From Zancudomyces culisetae (Eukaryota > Kickxellomycota > Harpellomycetes > Harpellales > Legeriomycetaceae), in assembly GCA_001969505.1 (NCBI GenBank), contig LSSK01000110.1, positions 1 through 64,000 of the forward strand: a stretch of 64,000 nucleotides of DNA, in the 5' to 3' direction. Under the pieces are notes generated by a model. It worked only from the letters and a program-made list of their open reading frames with translations, had not been told where the DNA came from and made no database searches. Within the stretch, counting starts at the first letter, position 1; each line of letters opens with the position of its first letter. Below, piece by piece: positions 32,042-43,037 of this stretch. The position numbers and the translations under genes were made by a program.

Positions 32042-33792
32042 TAGTAAGTAAAAATAAACAAATTATTGGTAGCAGCAACAGCCAAAGTATCCTCTCGAGG
32101 ATGCCAGCTAGAATGGAGGATCTTGCGACCGTAATCCATTGTGTCCGGGTTTATATCGTCCTTTTTGATTCCGTTTTTACCATCCTTGGGAACGCCAACT
32201 CTGCCTATTGAGGAAACGGCGTTGCCATTGCTGGTATTTCCAAAGGCGTTGGGTACTTTTAAGGCTCTGAAAGCGTTCTTATCGGCCTGTAAAATGGTTT
32301 CGTAGCTGGGTTCCTGAGTGTTGTATATGTGGAAATAGTTATTGTAAGAGCCAGTCATGGCTTTTATTCCGCCGGTCGTTGAATCGCCACTTATACTCAC
32401 TTCGAATTTATCAAATATACAATCGTTTTCGTACAAATCACACAGCTTTGGTCGCAAGTAATCGTGAACATTGATTGTCTGCACTGGGTGCGATTCCATG
32501 TTGATATCCCAAATTTTAAGTGTCAGATAATCTCGTGAAATAATGTATCGCCCATCTTTGCTGAACTTTGCCTCTGAAACCGATGAAACTATTTCTGAGA
32601 AAAAGTTTTTTGTGCTTGGATCCTCAACCTCTTCATACATCTTTGCATATCTATCACACAACGCCGCATTTCGCATATCGCATAGTTTCAGCGTGCCTTT
32701 GCTACTGCTATACACGAATGTATTGCATGATGTTGGATGAAACTCTGCCGATGTAACTACTTCTGTGAGATCTTCCATGTTTGTTGGTTTAATATCCACT
32801 ATATCTATTTTTTTTATTTTCATTTTCATGTTTATGTTAGTGTTTATGTTTATGAATTCAATTCAGTTATTAACGGTATTCTCTATTTGTTTTATTTGTC
32901 GAATCCCGCCTGCTTTACTTACTGAAACTCTGGTTGCTTATTCCCAAATTCCACAAATTGATTCGCAAATCGTCTGCCGATAAAAATGTTTCTTTATCTG
33001 AATTCACTGATATTGAATTTATATGGTATGCATGTGCGTTTGCATAGATCCTTCGCGGAACGGACGCAATTATATTATCTCGTAGACTCATTTGTGGTAG
33101 CCGAAGCTGGGATAACATTGGCGGAGGTCTCCGCTGGCCATCCAGCAGATTATTTTCTACCACTACCTTTAAACTCTTCTCACAGACCTTCCATAGCTTG
33201 ATCGTTTTATCATTAGTTGTTAGCATATAAAGCGAATTGTTGCTACTTGGTAACCATTTGATTCTATTTATTTTTTCCTCTATTTCTAAACTCTTCAGGT
33301 AATCAAACTCCGGCTCATGCGATTGAAATTCCGTATAGAAATTATACTCACAGCCTTGTTTCTATTTGGTAATTAACCGTACTTTTTTTCATTATCTTTT
33401 GTAGCTAACTCATACATCATCTCGTAAATGCTCCAAAAAAAAGAGAGACTCATCTTCTCTTCATTTTCCGCCTCATGCCCCTAGTTCTTACCTTATCATT
33501 TCTTTCGAAAAGCACCAATCTTCCGCCTTTATCTCCTGTCGCTAGATAATCTCCCGTTTGGTTAAATTCTACCGCTGAAATTATGTCCGCTATTTTTTAT
33601 TCATTGTTTTACCATTTATATCTTTTTTGTTTTGCTCATCTCTATTTTCCCCTTCCCCTCTCCTTTCTCCTCTCCCCCCTACCACACACACTCTTCCATT
33701 CCACACGTGTCGATTTTATTCTTACCCTCTGTAACCTCATCTACCTCCGCTTTATCGCCAAAACACTGGGTAAATTTCCATCCCTTTTCCAT
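32038..33792 (-). CDS. CDC55: Protein phosphatase 2A regulatory subunit B55 (PR55/Cdc55), four exons
   Basis: WD40 targeting subunit of PP2A, acting in mitotic exit and morphogenesis. Exons on the minus strand: 33792-33726, 33589-33492, 33361-32923, 32804-32038; introns 136, 130 and 118 nt; 456 residues. Exon 1 starts [20 protein letters not shown]; exon 2 continues [20 protein letters not shown]. Exon 3 contains [20 protein letters not shown] and [20 protein letters not shown]. Exon 4 begins [20 protein letters not shown] and ends [20 protein letters not shown]. The match runs nearly the full length of metazoan B55. A variable loop before [10 protein letters not shown] is enlarged and Gly/Asn-rich. 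The 3' end overlaps ALG7 by 4 nt. Confidence 0.95.
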
Positions 33793-34864
33793 TACACCAA
33801 TTCTATCCTATTTTGTTTTAGTTTCTCTATTTATTTCACATCTTTTCAACGACTTGTTTCCAAGAGATATTTCCGCCCTAACAATAATTATACGAAACAA
33901 AATCCTGCTTTAATTACTTACAATCTAGTTTTGTATTTTTTGTTATCCTTGGAACCAATGACGGTAAAATTAATAAACTACAGCGTGAGCCCGTTCTCTT
34001 TCGTTTTTAATATACTGCTTGAAATTTGCTGCTAATCTGTTGCTTTCCCCCCTTTCTTTTGTTTTTGTGAGCTTTTACTATAGATGGTTGTCACTGTTGT
34101 TGTTCCTATTGCCAGACTATCGACGGGTTCTTTTTTTCCTTTTTGTCTAAACTTGGCGGCCTAATAATAGTATCATTTATTTATAAAAGCGTGTTCTATA
34201 AATTTGGTTTTATCTTTTATTAAAAAATTCCCTCAGAAAAACTTGAGTTTTGCGTTTCAAGTATGTTTTATTTTGTTTTTACCTTGCATTTCCACGCCAA
34301 TTTTCATTTTTATTTGCTTACAATTATCTGTTTGTGTTAGCATTTGCTGTGTTTTATTTTTTTAATTTTTCTTGTTTTTTTTTTTGCTATTTTATAGAAT
34401 TTAGGCTTGTCCAGTTTGAAATTGGATTATTAGAACTAAAAATAGCGTAGACCAGGTTACTATGAAAAAACGAATAAACGATAAATCTGCTTTTGTAATT
34501 TGTAATTCTTAACCCTAATCACAGGTTTGGGAAATGAAAACAAAACAAAAGTATATAATCCATACACACGCACATACATGCAACATACACCACATCCAAC
34601 CTTACCACGCATTACCACACATTACCATACATCACACCGCATCACGTCGTGCAACAGCACTTGGTGCTCACAGTTACATTTTTTTGTTTGCTCAGCCCTT
34701 GTTTCAGACCAAAATAAATTTGCATTTTTTTACGGTCCTAGGCACCATAAAATCAATACAATATTGGACTAGCCCGGGTCAAACAAAGCCATGCTAAGCT
34801 GGGGCGGTCGCCATCTCTTAGCCAAGAAAAAAAACAAACTTGGTATAGGTGACCCCCTGCTTTA

Positions 34865-34890
34865 CCCCCCTCCCCCCTCCCCCCTCCCCC
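34865..34890 (-). other. G-quadruplex motif (G6-A-G6-A-G6-A-G5 type on the minus strand)
   Basis: Plus strand shows four C-tracts of 6, 6, 6 and 5 (34865-34870, 34872-34877, 34879-34884, 34886-34890) separated by single T. The minus strand therefore has four G-tracts with one-base loops, among the most stable predicted quadruplex arrangements. It stands out in an AT-rich background. Confidence 0.85.
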
Positions 34891-35240
34891 AATCTTGCCA
34901 ACCTTTTCGTATTTATCGCAATTTGGTAGACTGAAATTCCAACCTCTATCGCTTTAATTATCTCTGGGTTTTTTAACAATTGTAAAAAAAATTTTCACCT
35001 TATTAATTTAATCACAAAGGTACCTGAAAATAAATAAATAAATAAAAGGGCCTTTGGGCGGAAATTAAATAAATTGAGCATGCTCTAAGCACCCCAACAT
35101 CAAAGCTGTCCTCAGTACTACGAGAGCACTTTCTTGGTACAGTTAGCGCTTCGATATTCGATACGGCAGTATAATTATATTTTCAAATATATTACTCCGC
35201 TCTTTAAATTCGATAGTGTTTTGTTTTCATATTTTTCAAA

Positions 35241-35252
35241 GGGGGGGGGGGG
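35241..35252 (+). repeat. 12-G homopolymer
   Basis: Uninterrupted run of twelve G within AT-rich intergenic DNA, 350 nt from the quadruplex motif. Length may be unreliable owing to sequencing slippage. Confidence 0.8.
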
Positions 35253-36977
35253 AGAAGTTTGGTGGCTAAAAGTATACCTTGGGAATGAAAAGATGAACTG
35301 GAGTCGCTCTGTTATTGGTGGGAAATTTTAATCTACATAATCCATAAATGTACAACTCTATCTGATGTTGAGATTCCGCCCCACCACGCTTATTATGTTT
35401 ATGTATATAAATTCTTGCTGACAACTGGACATATGATCGCTAATTATGATGCACATGAATTCCTTATGGAAGGGCTTATGCCTAACCTGCGCTATTGTTC
35501 CAAACCTGTAATGTCATACGATGAATATCGAAACTATAGTATAACATAGCCTATTTTCTATAGTTACCACCACCTATGTTCACATAAATGTTGGTATATA
35601 CACAAACAAAAAATAAATAAATAACTTGACGCTCTCTAATCGTTTATGTTATTTATAAATGCTTAAAACAATGTGTCACTACGCAATGGAACTATATTTG
35701 CTTAATTTTGGAGTCAAAACGTGTGACCAGCGCGTGGAATGGTGTCAGGTTCTCCTCCACTGTAATTATTGTTTTTTGCGTATTTTCTCCTGATATGAAA
35801 TTGCTTAAGTATAACTTAACATAGTCTTGTGGTATCCTCAATTATTTTTAATTTAATTTAATTTAGTTTAATTTAATTTCTGTTTGTCTGGGCTAACTGA
35901 CAGATATACACAAATACAGGTACTAATCGCCATACTTAACCAGTTTTGGTAAAAAAAGATTAGCTGGAAAAAAAAAGTAAAAGCACAGAAATATAATACA
36001 GACACCAAACATAGCTGGTACACTACCAATTAATCGTGGTGCTTCATGGCAGGTTGACTAAAGTGACATAATGGACTAGTTAACGTACATTTTGGCAAAA
36101 TATACACATAATAAGGAGATAATAAGGCAGCAACAGCCCATCAACATAAACTTCGAGATCTTATTTGTGGACACTCTATCTGACTGTTTTAATGAGATCA
36201 TTACTTTTTGTATTAGCTCGTGCACACGTATAACTCATGCATAGATTTCCCATTAGTACATGGAACTTTCGTTTGAATTTTCTCTAGCTATGGTGGTTTA
36301 ATCTCTCGCTCTCTCCAAGACTCAAGATCCACGCTATCTGATACTTTTTTTATGGTTAAGATAGACATGTGGTAGGTCATAACTCATACAGCTGGGTATC
36401 CTACTAAATCTAACTATTCTTACGCAAACTTTTCTTTGGAAGTCCAATACTCGCAAAAAAAAAAAAAAAGGGTAAATGTGTGTGTGTTTTGTTTACAAGT
36501 AGATAATGGACTCTAAAAAAGAACCGCCATAACACTTTTGTTTGCACCATACATTACACCTCATATGTTCTTGGAACGCTAAACAACCAACTGATTCTTT
36601 AAAGAAAACGTAAAAAAGTTACCTAAATTACCAAATTTATCAATCAAACATGTACACTTTATGTACTAAGCCAAAAATGGCCAATCCCTTCTCAACTTGC
36701 ACGTTATGGATGTATGCGTATTAAAGAACTGTGTTTGTATTAAAGAACTGTGTTTTAATAATAGATGTCACCAATACCGAATGAAAATCTAATTTTATTG
36801 TAACGCTAAAAACATTAAAGACATATATCAATCTGCCGCAATCAAATAGATACTGCCAAAATGGCAAAAAAAAAAAAACACGTTTGAAGTGCATGGAAAA
36901 GCTGTAATCACAAAACACCTGGAATTCAAACAGGAACTTTATATAGAACAAATAAAAAGACAAAGTGGTAAGCTCCA

Positions 36978-38222
36978 TTAGTCTTTTTTCGCTTTAAAGG
37001 TGTAGATGCTTGAAATGGCAGCTAAAATCAGCATAGAACACGAGTGTATTATATGTGCGCTTAATACACAAGATATTGGCCAGGTCTAGTTTCGATTAAA
37101 ACACTGTAGTTAGATAGGAGCATTTAAGTAAATCCATAATACCGACCATATTCGGTGTTGACAAAATTTATAAATAATATATGTGTAAATGCAGCAATGG
37201 GTATATTACCTGCCAAGGCCTGTCCCAATCTAATGGAATGGCAAATGAGCCCAACCATGCTCCAACCGCGGTTGACCAAAAGGCAGTGTTGCTCAACAGC
37301 GTAGTGTAGTTTAGATCCCTAATCGCAAACATAAAATAGTGATTTGTATAGAAACCGATGGTGTAGTCTGGATAAATGCTGAGCATCATGACATAGAGAT
37401 GCAATAAAAACAAATATTCGTGTGCAGTATATTGTAAAAGTAAAATATAAAATACCCATTAAACAGCAGAATGTCGAGATATTCATCAAATTTACAGGAT
37501 GGGAGCCAAAATATAGGACTGATAGAAAGTGTCGAGCAGTTTAATGCAAAGGTAAAAGTGGAGTGGTAGGAGCTACAATGTTATATCATAATTTTATTTC
37601 TGTTCCAACTATAAAAAAAAATGTTGTTATTTCCCTTATCAGAACATAACAGCTGTAATAGGAATTTATGTTTGTATGGGTGTGAGAGTGTGTGTATACA
37701 CATTATTATTAACGCATCAATATAGTATTCCACCAGATGTTATATCAGAAGTCTTACCTGAAAATAGGAGCCCCAAAAAGTACTGCTGCTACAGAAAAGA
37801 TAACGCTTGTAGATAGCAAAAACAAGAGGTATCTTCCGACCTGGTAAGTTGCACACATACATAGGTAATTATTTTAAGTTGCAATAGAAACTTCACTTTG
37901 ATTTATGTATAAATTGTAAAATAAAAAAAGAACAAGCGTTCTGTGTATTTACAAACCAAGAAATGGATCAAAATAAAGTTACCTTGAATGCACTTGACAG
38001 TGCCGAGTTTTTTCGTTTTCGTGAAGACGTAAGGTATTGGTCAATGTAAAATCCGGAAATCGAGTAGATACAAATGTTAGTAAAGGCCAGGGTTTGAAAT
38101 GTCGATGCAGGTGCATGATAGTACTTGTCTCTTGAAAAGTAAAAATAATATGCGAAAATTAGGGAGGAAAGCAAAGAAGAGCCCAGAATGACCCGTGAAG
38201 AGGTATTGTAGTCAGAAAACAT
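36978..38222 (-). CDS. GPI11: PIG-F / GPI11, GPI-anchor ethanolamine-phosphate transferase subunit (five exons)
   Basis: ER membrane protein that stabilises PIG-O/PIG-G during GPI anchor synthesis. Exons on the minus strand: 38222-37983, 37840-37758, 37572-37456, 37318-37210, 37085-36978; introns 142, 185, 137 and 124 nt; 218 residues, close to the 219 of human PIGF. Exon 2 gives GRYLLFLLSTSVIFSVAAVL FGAPIF. Exon 4 gives STAVGAWLGSF then AIPLDWDRPWQ, the family's best-conserved block. Exon 5 continues TWPISCVLSAHII and ends FKAKKD. Six or so hydrophobic helices. Exons 2, 3 and 5 lack start codons and are invisible to simple ORF calling. The exon 3/4 junction (GTATTT donor, ATTAG acceptor) is the least certain; a more upstream acceptor would add residues. 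Confidence 0.85.
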
Positions 38223-39141
38223 CGTTTTTCTCTATCGTTGATTTCCAGTAATCCAGTATATTTATACTAACTAAATAACCCAAGCGTTCAACAAAAGGGT
38301 TGGTATCGTTTTATCTTGGCTTAATGTACACTATTGCAAAACCTGCGAACAAAAAGTAAGTATAAAGGTCGCGTCCAAAATACTCTAAATAAAAGGCTGG
38401 GATGTTTAGATTGTGTTTGTGTTTGAGTGATTTTTTTCCTATTTTCTATTTTCTAGTTTCTAGTTTCGTTTTCAACCTTTGTGAGGTTTGTTGTGTTTTA
38501 TCCAATAATTTACGTAATGTTCAATAAGATTTGACAAAGGGATGGTTTTCCATGATTGTAGTACCGAAACAACAGAACTGTGTGGTATAGAAAGAAATAT
38601 AAAAGCAACTATAACGGGCAGGAAAGGGCAAACGTGTCCACAGGTAATAATAATTAGATTATGCTGATTATTAACTTTGTGGTGTGGTGACGTTTGCATC
38701 AGGGAAAGGAGCACTTGCAAAATATGCCATTGGGACTAGAACACTGGACATCTGAAAAGATGAACTCAAGCTAACCAGGTGGTGTGAAAGTAGTTGAAGC
38801 CATTTGCTTTGCACGTTGAAAAAATGTGCCTGCTCTATTCTTTATTTGTAGTCGATTTTGCACCTGGCAAAAAAAAAAAATTTTTTTTGGGTTGTGATGC
38901 AATTATTACCAGGTTTTTTGATGAATTTTCCCGTAAAAAAATTTTTTCTACCAGATCTACAAAAAAAAAACCCCCCGGTTAAATGTAAATGATCAAAATC
39001 GGGTTCATCAATTCACAAGGCTTTTGTGAAAACTTAGAAAAACATTCCATATAATACGAGTATAAATAAAGCACAGAAACCATTGAACCATACATACTGA
39101 ACAGCATATATACCTTTTAGCGACTGGTTTTAAGCAGAAAT
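38223..39141. other. Divergent intergenic region (PIG-F / NOP9)
   Basis: About 0.9 kb between head-to-head starts. It contains several A/T homopolymers (for example 38869-38888) and no gene. Confidence 0.5.
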
Positions 39142-41520
39142 ATGAGCAAGAACGATACGGCAGAAGTTGGCGGAGCTCATGGAGCATACGAGGCACCTTC
39201 GATGGAGGATACACCACTGTTCATTATAGACGAGAGAGGAATGCGATTTGAAGGCGAAATGGATAAAAGACCCGAAGGAATACATCCGGCCTCGTTTGGA
39301 GTCATGAATCCAGACTTGCAGGCGTACTTGAAAAACGCGCAGGAAAAAGTGGAAATGATCGAGTACAAAGAGAGCCAACGCGATGTAAATGGTGACGGGA
39401 TGGATGTTGAGGATCTGGGAGAGGAAAGAGAGATACTGTTGTCGAGGATACGTGAGGAAATGAAAGATCGAGAGTTAATAATGATGACAGATCATGGTTG
39501 CTCGGTTGTATTGGAAAAAATGCTGAGCAGATCAGATAAAGAGTTTCTATTCAAAATATTTAGTAAGACCAGAGGACACCAAATAGAGTTGGTTATACAT
39601 AGGTTTGGATCGCATGTTTTACAAACAGCACTGACACTGATGGCAAAGTATATCGACGAAGAGGTTAGTGGCACAGAAAATAAAATGAAAATGAAGCTTG
39701 AAGAGATGGAAGAAGAAATGGGATTTGAGGAGATGATTATTGAGTTTATTGAGGAGCTTCAGAAACATTGGGAGTTTTTGATGTTTAACAGCTACAGTTC
39801 ACATGTGATTAGAGCATTGATTTATCTACTATCAGGCAAAAAAATGAATAATAAACTAGTGAGAAGTAAAAAATCAACACAGTATAAAGAAAATAAGAAT
39901 CAATTTATGCTAGAAAATGACCAGCAGCCGAAAGGACGGCAACAACAATCTCGATACAAAGTTCCAAAGTCATTTACAAAGCTACTGAAGCAACTACTGA
40001 GTGAAACTACTAGCCTAGGCGAAAACAACATTGGGATGAGGATGGCATATGATCAAATTGGCAATCCAACACTACAGCTGATGATCGAAGCACAGGTGGA
40101 GCTTGGTATGGGCGAGATCCCAGGAATGCTACTTGATCAGCTGCTTGGTGTCATTACTAACGAAAATAGCAAAAATAAGGCGGGTGTTCAGCTATCGCTT
40201 GATGTGGTAGGATCTCATCTGGTTCAAAAGGTAATCGAGGTTGTATCAGCCGACGGGTTCAATAGAATATACCAGGCAGTCGTACGAGGCAACTTAAAGG
40301 AACTGAGTCTTCATGAAAATGGTAATTTTGTGGTACAGAGTTATATAAGAAACATCAAATTGGAGCCCCAGCTTTCGCTAGTTATGGAGGAGATGCTACC
40401 ACTGTTTATGGAAGTATTGGAATCAGGAAGATTGGGGGTAATCAGTGCTCTAGCCTCAGCTTGTGTGACTGTTGGATGTGAATACAAACGATTTATTACA
40501 GACTTAAGTAAATGCTTAAAAACCAAAAACGAAAACTTGATTGAGGCATTGGTAGAGTTCAACAACACCAATGGAAGCACAAAAGTAAATATTCAAACCG
40601 CAATAATTCTTGAAAAAATATTTACTTTTCCAAGTGAATACAATCGAAAGTATATACACAGCTTGCTGGGGTTACCAATAGAGCGAATGCTAAAGTTTTC
40701 AAAAGATAGTACAGGCTCACGAGTGATCGAGGCCTTTATAATGGCACCAGTAACTAGCGTCCCACAGAAATATAAACACAGACTAATGTCTGCCGAGGGT
40801 GATGGAATGTTTAAATCCCACATTTGCGATATGGCTATGGATAAATTTGGGTCGCACATCATTGACAAGCTGTACACAAAATCAGATCTGAAGCACAAGC
40901 AAATAATTCTTGATCAACTTGTCCACAACGAAAACCGCATTAAGGATTCATTTTTCGGTAAATTTGTGCTGAAGAACTGTAAAGTTGAGCTGTACAAACT
41001 TAAAAAAGAAAGCTGGATGAACAGTGAGACTTCCAGTGTCAAAAAGCGAGCCATGTTTGATGATATTCTGAATTTTGATGGTATTTCTGCTGGTGCACTT
41101 GACGGAAAGAGCGGTGGTGAGTCTCTCAACAAAAAACCCAAATTGGATAACGCAATGCCCTTTCAAGATATGAGCAACAGTGAAGATGAGGGGCAAGGAC
41201 AAGATGAAAAATCAAAAACATCCCTCGCTGGTAATGATAATGATGTGGGAAAGCAGAAAAAGAAAGCGAGTGTGTCATCAAGTAAATCATCAAAGAGCTC
41301 AAAGAGCAAAAATAAGAAAAAGGCGACTGAAGACGATGAAGCGAGTATTAGTGATACCAACAAAAGCGATCCAAAGTCAAAGTCAAAGTCTAAATCCAAG
41401 TCCAAATCGAAATCGAAATCGAAATCCAATATATTGTTGGAGCTTGAAAAGATTGACAAAAACAAGTTGTCGAAAAAGGAAAAGATGCAGCTTGCCAAAA
41501 AAAACCGTAAATTCTTTTAG
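39142..41520 (+). CDS. NOP9: NOP9, Pumilio-repeat nucleolar pre-18S rRNA-binding protein
   Basis: 792 residues, single exon. NOP9 binds the ITS1/18S 3' region and guards against premature cleavage during 40S maturation. The opening blocks FGVMNPDLQAYLKNAQEKVE and the degenerate PUF repeats are clear: TDHGCSVVLEKMLS (near 115), HRFGSHVLQTAL (near 154), FNSYSSHVIRALIY (near 215), DVVGSHLVQKVIE (near 355), HENGNFVVQSYIRN (near 393), DSTGSRVIEAFIM (near 520), DKFGSHIIDKLYTK (near 573) and FFGKFVLKNCKVELY (near 610). The C-terminal ~120 residues are an acidic then Lys/Ser tail with a KSKSKSKS run (encoded by AAGTCA/AAATCG repeats near 41370-41430), a likely nucleolar signal. Length fits fungal NOP9 plus tail. 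The Lys/Gln-rich insert near 235-275 is variable in the family. Confidence 0.92.
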   Translation: MSKNDTAEVGGAHGAYEAPSMEDTPLFIIDERGMRFEGEMDKRPEGIHPASFGVMNPDLQAYLKNAQEKVEMIEYKESQRDVNGDGMDVEDLGEEREILLSRIREEMKDRELIMMTDHGCSVVLEKMLSRSDKEFLFKIFSKTRGHQIELVIHRFGSHVLQTALTLMAKYIDEEVSGTENKMKMKLEEMEEEMGFEEMIIEFIEELQKHWEFLMFNSYSSHVIRALIYLLSGKKMNNKLVRSKKSTQYKENKNQFMLENDQQPKGRQQQSRYKVPKSFTKLLKQLLSETTSLGENNIGMRMAYDQIGNPTLQLMIEAQVELGMGEIPGMLLDQLLGVITNENSKNKAGVQLSLDVVGSHLVQKVIEVVSADGFNRIYQAVVRGNLKELSLHENGNFVVQSYIRNIKLEPQLSLVMEEMLPLFMEVLESGRLGVISALASACVTVGCEYKRFITDLSKCLKTKNENLIEALVEFNNTNGSTKVNIQTAIILEKIFTFPSEYNRKYIHSLLGLPIERMLKFSKDSTGSRVIEAFIMAPVTSVPQKYKHRLMSAEGDGMFKSHICDMAMDKFGSHIIDKLYTKSDLKHKQIILDQLVHNENRIKDSFFGKFVLKNCKVELYKLKKESWMNSETSSVKKRAMFDDILNFDGISAGALDGKSGGESLNKKPKLDNAMPFQDMSNSEDEGQGQDEKSKTSLAGNDNDVGKQKKKASVSSSKSSKSSKSKNKKKATEDDEASISDTNKSDPKSKSKSKSKSKSKSKSKSNILLELEKIDKNKLSKKEKMQLAKKNRKFF

Positions 41521-42566
41521 AAAGCTGTTTTCATGTGTATATATTTTTGTTTCTTCTCTCTCTATTCATTTTCAGGATTTTGACATCAACAGTTGTCTAG
41601 TACTTCCAGAATATTCAGTTTAAAAATAAAATATCATCTTTTAGTTTTAGTTTTTTTTTTCTTGTGAATTGATTGGATTCTCTTCATCAAAATATTAAAT
41701 CTCACATCACCAAGATGAAAATGGACAAAATGGATGTCTTTTCTTTATTTGGCACCTTTTACTGCTACGCCATTTTATACATCTATTTTTCTTGATAAAC
41801 CCAATATAAAAGTCAAAATCTACCTAGTCCTTATCGTACTCACTTTGCTACAGCTCAGTTATTTTCAAGCTTCCTAGCTTAGCTTTTTCTACTTTTTCTA
41901 TTTTTTTTAATCGTATCTTTTTTTGGTAGCTAGTGGGTATATGCATGGGCTAAATGGGCCAAAATAACTACAGAAGGTTTTGCCAGTACGCTAATCAAAT
42001 TGAAGAAAAAAATCATTGAAAAAACAAATAATTGTTTCTTGTTTAGAGTTGGGTAGTTCTAATTTGTTTTTCATTTTTCGTTCCACATCTTTGCTTTATC
42101 CAAAACCCGTAAATGCGGGTAAGAGTATTAAAATAGAGCAAATTACCTAGTCTATTAGATAATTGAAAAACCCTTGTGATAGCCGCGTTTTGTAAAAAGA
42201 AAACACCAGATTATGACTGGAAATTGACTTTTAGTTAATTCAGAGAAAACTTTTCCTTAGTTAAAATTATACATCCTATGCTGCAAAAAAGAAAAACAAA
42301 ATAAAAATAAAAATAAAAATAAAATAGACAGATATATGAACATAGGACTAATTACATCCTTTCGCTACTCCCTTAATTCATTTTTTATGAGGATATTACC
42401 ATTGAGCTGTTCACATAATTATTACGTTTAATCCTCTTTTTTCTTATAAAAAGTATATTCAACTAACCATTCAATAAGAACCTGTAGGTCAAAAACAATA
42501 TAAAAAAACTAACGAATTAACCTAGAATACATTTTAAAAGATTTAAAAGAACACGCAGCACGAAAA
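41521..42566. other. NOP9 3' region and start of the duplicated block
   Basis: About 1 kb. From 41704 on it is the first copy of the sequence repeated at 43038, including the NEM1 upstream region with an AAAAT microsatellite near 42299-42325. No other gene. Confidence 0.6.
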
Positions 42567-42942
42567 ATGGAAACCTTAAAAAGGAAATCAGGCTATATAC
42601 TGCTCAAAATGGGGATTATATATATTTACGCTCTAATATACAAGATCTTGATGTATGTGCCGCCATTGTTCTATATTGCCAGGCTACTACCAGTTCCTGT
42701 AACAATAGATGAATTTCAACCTATTAAGTACACGGAAAGTAAAGAAGCAGGTAGAAACGAGACGGATAACCGAGATATTAAGAATGTAGAGCTACCAATG
42801 GAGCCTGAAAATTACGATGAAGCGAGGGAAATGGTGTTGAGAAAGCGCAAGGATGTGAAGGTAAAATACGAATTTCCCTCTCGAGAACATTCGATCACCA
42901 GCAATGATGGATATGATCACGGAAACGAGAACAAAAATAAGG
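41704..42942 (+). repeat. First copy of a 1.24-kb near-identical direct duplication
   Basis: Aligned by eye with 43038-44295. Differences are few: a small change near 41905-41920, a single base in GGGCTAAATGGG versus GGGCTATATGGG, one A/G change before the NEM1 ATG (AGAACACGC versus AGAGCACGC), and three extra repeat units in the AAAAT tract of the second copy. The first copy ends exactly where the N run begins. Confidence 0.92.
42567..42942 (+). pseudogene. Truncated duplicate of NEM1 5' coding region, cut by the assembly gap
   Basis: The first 125 codons match the complete gene at 43920 residue for residue, then run into N at 42943. The catalytic domain is absent. Because both edges of the duplication coincide with the gap, this is most likely an unmerged contig end (for example a second haplotype), not a real second gene. 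Confidence 0.8.
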
Positions 42943-43037
42943 NNNNNNNNNNNNNNNNNNNNNNNNNNNNNNNNNNNNNNNNNNNNNNNNNNNNNNNNNN
43001 NNNNNNNNNNNNNNNNNNNNNNNNNNNNNNNNNNNNN
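42943..43037. other. Assembly gap, 95 N
   Basis: Run of undetermined bases. True length is unknown; given the flanking duplication it may be negative, meaning the two contigs overlap. Confidence 0.99.

Larger units (their letters stand above)
33793..36977. other. Gene-poor 3.2-kb stretch
   Basis: No supported gene. Highlights are a C-rich run (34865-34890), a 12-G run (35241-35252) and long AT-rich parts. Short open frames occur on both strands but none shows a domain or a splice partner. The left edge carries the B55 promoter; the right edge is the PIG-F 3' region. Confidence 0.5.

Noticed and set aside
42567-42942. A real tandem NEM1 paralogue
   Set aside because: Edges coincide with the N run and the coding sequence is identical, so an assembly artefact is more likely.
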